Source: Prevotella sp.
GTDB taxonomy: Bacteria > Bacteroidota > Bacteroidia > Bacteroidales > Bacteroidaceae
DNA length: 64,000 nt
Reading direction: 5' to 3'
Assembly (NCBI GenBank): GCA_017475265.1
Contig: JAFVFY010000075.1
Coordinates: 1 to 64,000 of the forward strand
Part shown: positions 57,438-64,000 of the stretch, in pieces
How the letters are laid out: the number at the start of each line of letters is the position of its first letter
How positions within the stretch are numbered: position 1 is the first letter of the stretch
The notes under the pieces: generated by a model
The model's input: only the letters and a program-made list of their open reading frames with translations
What the model was told of the DNA's origin: nothing
Database searches by the model: none
Translations under genes and position numbers: made by a program

Positions 57438-60155
57438 ATGAATACAAGAATTATCCTTTTGGGTTTGACGCTGTCGGTTTCATTGGCTGTCGGAGCCCAA
57501 CAGCTACCTTATCAGAACCCTGACCTACCCGTTGAGCAGCGTGTAGAAGACCTTCTCTCTCGCCTGACGCTGGAGGAGAAGACCAAGTTGATGATGAACG
57601 GCTCGCCAGCCATCGAGCGGCTCGGGCTGCCGCAGTTCGACTGGTGGAGCGAGGCCCTCCACGGCGTGGGTCGCAACGGGCTGAGCACCGTGTTCCCCTC
57701 GTGCATTGGCATGGCCTGTTCCTTCGATGACGCCCTGCTGGAGATGATTTATAATGCCGTGAGCGACGAGGCCCGCGCCAAGAACACACAGCTGCGCCGT
57801 GAGGGTAAGCCCGTTGGCAAGTATCAGAGCCTGTCGTTCTGGACGCCCACCATCAACATCTTCCGCGACCCGCGATGGGGTAGGGGACAGGAGTCGTATG
57901 GCGAAGACCCCTACATGAATGGTCGCATGGGCAGTGCCGTGGTGCGCGGACTGCAAGGGCCGGGTGAGAAATACTACAAGCTGCTGGCCTGTGCCAAGCA
58001 CTTCGCCGTGCACAGCGGTCCGGAGAAGACCCGCCACCACTTTAATATAGAAGACCTCCCTGCCCGTGACCTTTGGGAGACCTATCTCCCAGCGTTCCGC
58101 GACCTGGTGCAGAAGGCCGGTGTGGAAGAGGTGATGTGTGCCTATCAGCGCTTCGAGGGCGACCCCTGCTGTGGCTCCAACCGGCTGTTGCAGCAGATAC
58201 TTCGCAAGGACTGGGGCTTCCAGGGACTGGTGGTGAGCGACTGCGGTGCCATCGGCGACTTCTACCGCCAGGGGCGTCACGAGGTGTCGAAGGACTCGAA
58301 GGCCGCCGCCGCCCGTGGTGTCATCAGCGGTACCGACGTGGAGTGCGGCTCGGTCTACAGGAACCTGCCCGATGCCGTGAGGCGGGGCGACATCAGTGAA
58401 GAGCAGATTAATACCAGTGTTCGTCGTCTGTTGCGCGGACGCTTCCTTCTGGGCGAGCTAGACCCCGACAGCCTCGTGCCCTGGACGAACATTCCCACTT
58501 CGGTCATCAACAATAAAGATCACCGCGAGCTGGCTTTGCTCATGGCCCGAGAGCAGATGGTGCTGCTGAAGAACAAAAGCCTCCCCAACCCCTCCAAGGG
58601 AGGGGCTTTAGAGCCAGTGCTCCCGTTGAGCAAGTCCTACCATCATAAAGTGATGGTGATGGGGCCCAATGCCGCCGACTCCCTCGTGATGTGGGGTATC
58701 TACTATGGTCAGCCGGCCCATACTGTCACCGCCCTGGAGGGCATTGAGACAAGGCTGGGCCGCCAGGTGCCCTATCAGCAGGCCTGTGACATCACCTCCA
58801 TGACTGAGAACCAGAGCATCTTCGACTTGATGCGCGACGCCAATGGCCAGCCCGGCATGAGTGCCCGCTACTGGAACAACACCCGCATGGCGGGTCCGAC
58901 GGCCGCCACCGCTACCTATACCAGTCCGCTGCATTTCGACAACGGAGGCAACACCGCCTTCGCAGCGGGGGTGGAGCTGACAAACTTCACCGCATCGTAT
59001 AAGGGAACTTTCACCGCCGAGAAGACGGAAGAGTTACAGATGGTGCTGGCCAACGACGACGGGCTGCGCATCATCGTCAATGGTGACACCGTGCAGAACC
59101 GATGGAACGAGAACCGCCTCACCCACGCCACGCGCAAGCTGAAGGTAATAGAGGGTCAGCAGTACACCATCCAGATTGACTACATGCAGTTGGAGGGTGG
59201 TGCCACGCTCGGCTTCGACATCCAGCGGCACAACGAGACCACCGTCAGTCAGGTGGTGGAGCGTGCCCGCGATGCCGAGACCGTCATCTTCGTGGGAGGC
59301 ATCTCGCCCCTGCTGGAGCGTGAGGAAGCCAATGTCAACTTGCCCGGCTTCGATGGTGGCGACCGTAGCAGCATTGAACTGCCACAGTGTCAGCGTGATA
59401 TCCTTCGCGCCCTCCATGAGGCTGGTAAGAAGGTGGTCTTCGTGAACTGTAGCGGCTCGGCCGTGGCACTCACGCCTGAGCTGGAGACCTGCGATGCCAT
59501 TCTCCAGGCCTGGTATCCCGGCGAGCAGGGCGGAAACGCTATCGCCCACGTGCTCTTCGGCGACTTCAACCCCTCGGGCAAGCTTGCCGTCACCTTCTAC
59601 AAGAGCGACGCGCAGCTGCCGCCCTTCGACGACTACCGCATGGCACCCCACCCCTCAATCCCCTCCCCTCAGAGGGGAGGGGCAGGTGTGGGGAGTGAAG
59701 GGCGCACCTACCGCTACTTCCGTGGCGAACCGCTCTTCCCCTTCGGCTATGGACTCTCCTACACCACTTTCAAAATTGGTAACGCGAGTGTCCGTGCGCT
59801 TGAGTATGTCGATGACAACACCAATGCTGCCCGCCCCGACTCTGCCAAATACCAGGCATTCAATATCTCCGTCCCCGTCACCAATACGGGTGATGTCGAG
59901 GGTGCCGAGGTGGTGCAGGTATACCTGCGCCGTCCTGCCGACACCGCTGGGCCGCTGAAGACCCTGCGTGGCTACCAGCGAGTGAACCTAAAGCCCGGTC
60001 AGACCAAGACCGTTACCATCGCCATGGCCCGTGACGACTTCGAGACTTGGGACGAGACAACGAACACCATGCGTGTCATCGGAGGTGAATACGAGCTGAT
60101 GATTGGCAACAGCAGTGCCGATAAAGACCTCCAGACCGTAAGGGTGAATCTTTAA
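57438..60155 (+). CDS. GH3 glycosidase with PA14 domain (beta-xylosidase/beta-glucosidase)
   Basis: 905 residues, signal peptide 1-20. GH3 N-terminal barrel (FDWWSEALHGVGR near 70, DPRWGRGQESYGEDP near 142, KHFAVHSGPEKTRH near 187, nucleophile Asp268 in LVVSDCGAIGDF), C-terminal alpha/beta sandwich split by a PA14 domain (about 480-600: ARYWNNTRMAGPT, LVLANDDGLRIIVNG), and a fibronectin-III-like end. PA14-containing GH3 enzymes act on beta-linked xylo- or gluco-oligosaccharides. Two repeat-derived insertions, SLPNPSKGGALEP near 381 and PHPSIPSPQRGGAGVGSEG near 736, lie in loops. A TACCTTTG box at 57411-57418 precedes it, and a sugar transporter follows. Confidence 0.92.
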   Translation: MNTRIILLGLTLSVSLAVGAQQLPYQNPDLPVEQRVEDLLSRLTLEEKTKLMMNGSPAIERLGLPQFDWWSEALHGVGRNGLSTVFPSCIGMACSFDDALLEMIYNAVSDEARAKNTQLRREGKPVGKYQSLSFWTPTINIFRDPRWGRGQESYGEDPYMNGRMGSAVVRGLQGPGEKYYKLLACAKHFAVHSGPEKTRHHFNIEDLPARDLWETYLPAFRDLVQKAGVEEVMCAYQRFEGDPCCGSNRLLQQILRKDWGFQGLVVSDCGAIGDFYRQGRHEVSKDSKAAAARGVISGTDVECGSVYRNLPDAVRRGDISEEQINTSVRRLLRGRFLLGELDPDSLVPWTNIPTSVINNKDHRELALLMAREQMVLLKNKSLPNPSKGGALEPVLPLSKSYHHKVMVMGPNAADSLVMWGIYYGQPAHTVTALEGIETRLGRQVPYQQACDITSMTENQSIFDLMRDANGQPGMSARYWNNTRMAGPTAATATYTSPLHFDNGGNTAFAAGVELTNFTASYKGTFTAEKTEELQMVLANDDGLRIIVNGDTVQNRWNENRLTHATRKLKVIEGQQYTIQIDYMQLEGGATLGFDIQRHNETTVSQVVERARDAETVIFVGGISPLLEREEANVNLPGFDGGDRSSIELPQCQRDILRALHEAGKKVVFVNCSGSAVALTPELETCDAILQAWYPGEQGGNAIAHVLFGDFNPSGKLAVTFYKSDAQLPPFDDYRMAPHPSIPSPQRGGAGVGSEGRTYRYFRGEPLFPFGYGLSYTTFKIGNASVRALEYVDDNTNAARPDSAKYQAFNISVPVTNTGDVEGAEVVQVYLRRPADTAGPLKTLRGYQRVNLKPGQTKTVTIAMARDDFETWDETTNTMRVIGGEYELMIGNSSADKDLQTVRVNL
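58577..58612. repeat. In-frame CCCCTCC palindrome in GH3 gene, first
   Basis: CTCCCCAACCCCTCCAAGGG AGGGGC is a hairpin of the dispersed CCCCTCCCC family, in frame. Confidence 0.75.
59647..59702. repeat. In-frame CCCCTCCCC palindrome in GH3 gene, second
   Basis: CCCCTCCCCTCAGAGGGGAG GGG with flanking CACCCCTCAATC and CAGGTGTGGGGAGTG, in frame, encoding a Pro/Gly/Ser-rich loop in the second GH3 domain. Confidence 0.8.
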
Positions 60156-60224
60156 GCGAATAGGGGCCTAATGTTTCAAAATATGTATGTTTTTGTCTCA
60201 TTTACCCCTTATTTCCCTCCCTTC

Positions 60225-60256
60225 TTTGGTCGTTTTCGGAATATACAGTAATTTTG
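60225..60256 (+). promoter_or_regulatory. Promoter of sugar transporter gene
   Basis: TTTGG at 60225-60229 and TAATTTTG at 60249-60256, 19 bases between, 41 bases before the ATG. Confidence 0.7.
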
Positions 60257-60297
60257 CAGAACTTAAAGCTTATATGACCTAATAAACTTAAAACAAT

Positions 60298-61773
60298 ATG
60301 AACCAACAAAACACTGGTAGCCGCAGCTACCTCATTTCCATCGTCATGGTAGCCGTTCTGGGAGGACTCCTCTTCGGCTACGACACCGCAGTCATCTCCG
60401 GAGCTGAGAAGGGACTGCAGGCTTTCTTCATGGAAGCCAAAGATTTCCAGTATTCTGATGCCTGGCACGGCTTTACCTCTGCCAGTGCCCTCATCGGCTG
60501 TATCATCGGTTCGGCCCTTTCGGGCTTCCTCGCCACAAACCTGGGCCGCAAGCGCTCGCTCATCGTTGCCGGTCTGCTTTTCTTTATCTCTGCACTGGGC
60601 AGCATGGAGCCAGAGTTCATGTTCTTCACCCACGGTGAGCCGACGTTCTCGCTCCTCATCATGTTCAACATCTACCGCGTTATTGGTGGTATCGGCGTAG
60701 GTCTTGCCTCTGCCATCTGCCCGATGTATATCGGCGAGGTAGCACCCTCCAATATCAGGGGAATGTTGGTGTCTTGGAACCAGTTTGCCATTATCTTCGG
60801 TCAGCTGGTCGTCTATTTTGTCAATTTCTTCATCCTTGGCGACCATATCCAGCCGCTTGTGGAGGAGATGGGTAAGGGCATCGCCGCTATCACCCCCGCC
60901 GCACAATGGACTGTCACTACAGGTTGGCGCTATATGTTTGGAAGTGAGGCCGTTCCCGCCGGACTCTTCGCCCTGCTTATCTGCTTCGTGCCTGAGACCC
61001 CGCGTTACCTCGTCTCCATCGGACGTGACGATGTGGCCCAACGCATCCTGGCCAAAATCAATGGCAGCAGCAAGGCCGCACAGATTCTGCAGGATATCAA
61101 GGACACTATGGTGGTGAAGACCGAGAAACTGATGACCTACGGCGCTATGTGTATCTTCGTGGGCATCATGCTTAGCGTCTTCCAGCAGGCCGTGGGCATC
61201 AATGCCGTGCTTTACTACGCACCGCGTATCTTCGGCGACATGGGCATGGACAACCCGATGATGATTACCGTATTCATGGGTATCATCAACATCCTCTTCA
61301 CCCTCGTGGCTATCTTTACCGTCGAGAAGTGGGGCCGCAAGCCGTTGCTCATCTACGGCTCGCTGGGCATGGCCCTTGGTGCCATGGGCGTTGCCCTCAC
61401 CTTCGGACATGAGGGCATGGAGATGGTCACCGCCGCCAGCCTGCTCATCTACTCTGCCTCGTTCATGTTCTCATGGGGACCCATCACGTGGGTGCTCATC
61501 GCCGAGATATTCCCCAACACCATCCGTGGTGGTGCCGTGGCCATCGCCGTGGCCTTCCAGTGGATATTCAACTTCATCGTCTCGTCGAGCTTCGTGCCCA
61601 TGTTCAACATGCACCTCACTGAGGGCGATGACTTCGGCCACTGGTTCACCTACGGTCTCTATGGCATCATCTGTCTCTTGGCTGCCCTCTTCGTCTGGAA
61701 GCTCGTGCCTGAGACCAAGGGCAAGACCCTCGAGGACATGACGCGAATGTGGAGTAAAAGATCTGCTAAATAA
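60298..61773 (+). CDS. MFS sugar:proton symporter, XylE-like
   Basis: 491 residues, twelve membrane helices. Sugar porter signatures: GGLLFGYDTAVISGAEKG near 21, NLGRKRSLIVAG, RVIGGIGVGLASAICPMYIG then EVAPSNIRG near 122, PETPRYLV near 235, QQAVGINAVLYYAPRIF near 298, VEKWGRKPLLIYGS, ETKGKTLEDM at the end. The long periplasmic loop near 180-200 and QQAVGINAV match XylE-type D-xylose or related symporters. With the GH3 enzyme upstream and GH51 elsewhere in the window, xylose, arabinose or glucose are plausible substrates. Confidence 0.9.
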   Translation: MNQQNTGSRSYLISIVMVAVLGGLLFGYDTAVISGAEKGLQAFFMEAKDFQYSDAWHGFTSASALIGCIIGSALSGFLATNLGRKRSLIVAGLLFFISALGSMEPEFMFFTHGEPTFSLLIMFNIYRVIGGIGVGLASAICPMYIGEVAPSNIRGMLVSWNQFAIIFGQLVVYFVNFFILGDHIQPLVEEMGKGIAAITPAAQWTVTTGWRYMFGSEAVPAGLFALLICFVPETPRYLVSIGRDDVAQRILAKINGSSKAAQILQDIKDTMVVKTEKLMTYGAMCIFVGIMLSVFQQAVGINAVLYYAPRIFGDMGMDNPMMITVFMGIINILFTLVAIFTVEKWGRKPLLIYGSLGMALGAMGVALTFGHEGMEMVTAASLLIYSASFMFSWGPITWVLIAEIFPNTIRGGAVAIAVAFQWIFNFIVSSSFVPMFNMHLTEGDDFGHWFTYGLYGIICLLAALFVWKLVPETKGKTLEDMTRMWSKRSAK

Positions 61774-61774
61774 A

Positions 61775-61993
61775 CACAAATTGAGGGAAATGCGTCTCAC
61801 AAATTGGGAGAAATGCGTCTCACAAATTGGGAGAAATACCTCTCACAAATTGGGAGAAATATAATTCACAAATTGGGAGAAATATAATTCACAAATTGGG
61901 AGAAATTTTTCATAATTTGTAAAGAGATTTATCATAATTAGTGTGAAGATTTATCCAAATTAGTGTAAAGAGATTTATCATAATTAGTGTAAA
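61775..61993. repeat. 23-base CACAAATTGGGAGAAAT tandem array
   Basis: Six units of CACAAATTGGGAGAAATGCG TCT type (61775-61911), then three units of a second 23-25 base word, AGATTTATCATAATTAGTGT AAAG (61922-61990). The last unit ends at the ATG of the sigma factor gene, so the array forms its whole upstream region. Confidence 0.85.
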
Positions 61994-62521
61994 ATGGACG
62001 AGAGCAGGGTCATACTGACACAATATTACGTCGCTGAGCGGCAGTCGCTGGTCGAAGAGACCACGCGACTGCTGCGGGGCGACCGTATGACCGCCGAGGA
62101 CGTGGTGCAGACCACGTTCCTTCGACTGCTCAACTCCACAACCCCTCACTTGTCACTCCACGCTCCTCACTCCTCACTTCCCGCCCTCGTACACGCCACG
62201 ATGCTTAATCTGTTGCGCGACCTCTGGCGCCGCCGCCGTTACGAGCAGGACTATGAGCACCAGTTGGCCACGGCCCCGTCTTGGGCACGCCAGGCCGACG
62301 ATGTGTTCTCCATCTGTTCTGCCCATCAGATTACCGAGCTTCTGGAGCATCGTCTGGCACGCATGGACAGCACGGTGGCCCGTGTGCTCCGTATGAATAT
62401 TGTGGAGGAAAAGCCCGTCTCGGAAATCAGCGACGAGCTGCAGATGAAGTACAAGACCGTGGAGAACCGCCTCCAGACCGGTCGCCGACAGCTGCGCAGC
62501 TATATGAAGCGCGCCGTTTAG
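61994..62521 (+). CDS. ECF-type RNA polymerase sigma factor
   Basis: 175 residues. Sigma region 2 (LTQYYVAERQSLVEETTRLL, MTAEDVVQTTFLRLL, LLRDLWRRRRYE) and region 4 (ARMDSTVARVLRMNIVEEKP VSEISDELQMKYKTVENRLQTGR) are clear. A segment of about 18 residues (STTPHLSLHAPHSSLP) interrupts region 2 between FLRLL and the LVHATMLNLLRD helix; it is repeat-derived. No anti-sigma factor or SusCD-type target is adjacent, so regulon and signal are unknown. Confidence 0.87.
   Translation: MDESRVILTQYYVAERQSLVEETTRLLRGDRMTAEDVVQTTFLRLLNSTTPHLSLHAPHSSLPALVHATMLNLLRDLWRRRRYEQDYEHQLATAPSWARQADDVFSICSAHQITELLEHRLARMDSTVARVLRMNIVEEKPVSEISDELQMKYKTVENRLQTGRRQLRSYMKRAV
62131..62183. repeat. In-frame CTCCTCACTCCTCACTT repeat in sigma factor gene
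   Basis: CCCCTCACTTGTCACTCC then CGCTCCTCACTCCTCACTT, degenerate CTCAC units in frame within region 2. Confidence 0.75.
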
Positions 62522-62579
62522 CCTACATTATTGCAATATAGAAAAACAACGGATTTGAACTAATTTCATGGCAATATAA

Positions 62580-62717
62580 AAAACAACGGATTAAAACTGA
62601 TTTCACGGATTATTTTAATCTCACCATCGAATCTGGAAGAAATCTGTGAAATCAAAAAAATCTGTGGAATAAAAAAATAATCCGTAAAATCCGTGTAATC
62701 CGTAAAATCCGTTGTTG
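62580..62717. repeat. CAACAACGGATT inverted-repeat element C, copy 2 (inverted)
   Basis: Reverse complement of 21459-21590 with small differences; unique centre CTCACCATCGAATCTGGAAG is shared. A partial end copy (AAACAACGGATTTGAAC) lies just before it at 62544-62560. Confidence 0.8.
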
Positions 62718-62732
62718 AAAATATAATCCTGG

Positions 62733-63911
62733 TTAAAATCTTATTCCGACGCAAGCATTGACATACCAGTCGTGGAGCCGCCCTTTGACGCCTCCGTCTT
62801 TATAGTGGAAATTACTGAACTGTCCGTAGGCGTTGACAAAGAAGCGGTCCCAGTTGTAGGTCACTGATAGGCGAGCATCGACGGTAAACGTCATGTTGCT
62901 TTGAGTGTCGTTTACCGAGAGCGGATCTTCTTTTAGTTTCCAATCTTCCATGGGCAGGGTGTCTTCGTTGTGCAGGTCGTTGTCTAGCGCCAAGTCCCTG
63001 TAGTTTGAGTCATATCTCCACGTTTTGTGCCGGTTGATGAAGGTGAGCATGGGCATGGCCATTGCGTTGATGAGCAAACCGCGGCAAGGCACCAGGTTGT
63101 AGGCATAGCCCACGCCGACGCTTGCCTGCCACTGCTTGACGTGCCCGATATTGTCCATCATAAGAATAAAGTCGGCGTTCTCATCGGCAGTATAATTAAT
63201 GTGGGAATAGTAGTACATCGCCCCCGCCATAAGAGAACCTGCGGAGCGGCGTTGGATGACGCTCTGGTCGTAAGCGGCAGAGTAGGAGAAATGTTTGCCG
63301 TTGAAGAGGTAATAGCCGTCGAGTATCAGCGTGTGCGTCTTAATGGGACTTGCGAGGTCTGCTTTTTCCCGGTACGAAAAATAGGTGGCACTCTCCACAG
63401 GGGCGTTTATTTCTTTGAGGAAATATCCGGTGTAGTGCACCTCCGGCTCGTCGTTCTCAAATCGGTGCACCCTGAGGTTGATGCCGTAGGAGCCGCCCAT
63501 GGCACCGAAGGTGAGGATGCTACCCTTGTCGCCGCCAACGTTCCACGAGTAGCCCAGGCCATAGCCACGGTAGCCCGCCCAGATACCGACGTATGTAGCT
63601 GGAGCCGTTTTTATGCGGGGTTCCCAGTGCAGGTCGCCGTCGACATTCACGAACATCGAGCCACCGTCAATGTCCGATTTCAGCTTCAGGTCCGACTGGT
63701 TGACGTTACCGCGCAGAATAACCTGCCACGGACGCTTCGGAACCTCAATGTAACTGGGATCCTTGCCCATAACGGTCATCGTGTCGATGAACGCCATCAG
63801 TCCCTTCGCTGCACGCACGGCCCAGTATTTGTCAAGGCCCTTTCGAGGTTCCGAGGCAAACACGGCCATCCCACAGAAGAGGAAGCAGAGCAGGATTGTT
63901 CTACGCTTCAT
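62733..63911 (-). CDS. DUF4421 family outer membrane protein
   Basis: 392 residues, signal peptide 1-19. After an N-terminal helix (KYWAVRAAKGLMAFIDT) the protein is a series of amphipathic strands (VGIWAGYRGYGLGYSWNVGG, ASVGVGYAYNLV, FFVNAYGQFSNFHY) ending in aromatic GIRF, the pattern of an outer membrane barrel. DUF4421 proteins are common in Bacteroidales; function unknown. Confidence 0.85.
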   Translation of the reverse strand: MKRRTILLCFLFCGMAVFASEPRKGLDKYWAVRAAKGLMAFIDTMTVMGKDPSYIEVPKRPWQVILRGNVNQSDLKLKSDIDGGSMFVNVDGDLHWEPRIKTAPATYVGIWAGYRGYGLGYSWNVGGDKGSILTFGAMGGSYGINLRVHRFENDEPEVHYTGYFLKEINAPVESATYFSYREKADLASPIKTHTLILDGYYLFNGKHFSYSAAYDQSVIQRRSAGSLMAGAMYYYSHINYTADENADFILMMDNIGHVKQWQASVGVGYAYNLVPCRGLLINAMAMPMLTFINRHKTWRYDSNYRDLALDNDLHNEDTLPMEDWKLKEDPLSVNDTQSNMTFTVDARLSVTYNWDRFFVNAYGQFSNFHYKDGGVKGRLHDWYVNACVGIRF

Positions 63912-63949
63912 AGCTGTCTAGTCTTTGTCGCGTTTCAGTTATCTGGCTG

Positions 63950-63983
63950 CAAAGGTATATATTATTATTGTGTCCTCCAAAAA
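63950..63983 (-). promoter_or_regulatory. Promoter of DUF4421 gene
   Basis: Minus strand: TTTTTGG at 63983-63977 and TACCTTTG at 63957-63950, 19 bases between, 39 bases before the ATG. Confidence 0.7.
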
Positions 63984-64000
63984 TATTTTTCTCTTTTTTT

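Noticed and set aside
61775..61993. Possible CRISPR array
   Set aside because: Units are contiguous, 23-25 bases, degenerate, with no unique spacers and no cas genes nearby. The arrays at 37061 and 55215 were rejected for the same reason.

Overview
The window reads as a Bacteroidales chromosome segment, most likely from Prevotella or a close relative. Supporting signs are: promoters of the Bacteroidetes type (TTTG, about 19-20 bases, then TAnnTTTG) in front of many genes; no obvious Shine-Dalgarno sequences; secreted proteins ending in a short Gly-Leu-Tyr-Ile-Val/Ile-Asn-Gly-Lys-Lys tail that resembles type IX secretion sorting tails; and families typical of this group (DUF5686, DUF4421, DUF6057-like, CdaA beside FolP). 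No rRNA, tRNA, CRISPR array or complete insertion sequence was recognised.

Layout. 0.2-2.6 kb: acyl-CoA ligase with a cupin regulator. 2.7-11 kb: an efflux operon (coiled-coil protein, TolC-like, HlyD-like, two ABC-2 permeases, no ATPase) followed by topoisomerase III. 11-12.6 kb: sialate O-acetylesterase-like protein. 12.6-26.2 kb: accessory block 1 with a toxin-antitoxin-like pair, three giant secreted proteins (two or three rich in starch-binding CBM26-like modules), each followed by a tiny acidic peptide gene and a hairpin terminator, then an unknown gene pair whose second gene is frameshifted. 26.3-38.1 kb: housekeeping and carbohydrate genes (cdaA, folP, acyl-CoA synthetase, 5'-nucleotidase C-terminal lipoprotein, lone response regulator, GH51 arabinofuranosidase, DUF5686 outer-membrane protein, beta-propeller membrane protein, Rpn-type nuclease). 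38.3-50.7 kb: accessory block 2 with two more giant secreted proteins plus peptides, a second copy of the TA-like pair, a PemK/MazF-like pair, a DUF4160/DUF2442 pair bracketed by direct copies of a small inverted-repeat element, and scars of deleted genes. 50.9-64 kb: GH128-like enzyme with dockerin-like repeats, rlmH, sirtuin, YitT-family protein, GH3 glycosidase, XylE-like transporter, ECF sigma factor, DUF4421 protein.

The most striking system is a repeated operon plan in the two accessory blocks: promoter, then an accessory cassette (TA pair) or only its 3' tail, then a giant secreted protein, then a 57-64 residue peptide (start K-x-Y-x-x-P, end S-R-R/K...W-x-D/E-E-rich), then a conserved GGGCGCAG...CTGCGCCC terminator that in three places runs directly into the next promoter. 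The intact copies have no visible promoter between the TA genes and the secreted-protein gene, so the TA promoter probably drives the whole operon; at 38.3 kb the TA pair is deleted and its promoter sits directly before the adhesin.

A second theme is repeats. Several families of short intergenic repeats fill gaps between genes, and similar repeat DNA lies in frame inside at least ten ordinary protein genes (ligase, TolC-like protein, permease, TopB, esterase, FolP, DUF5686 protein, propeller protein, GH3, sigma factor), adding short low-complexity peptides. A structured non-coding element of about 455 bp occurs twice, and three smaller inverted-repeat element families occur two or three times each.
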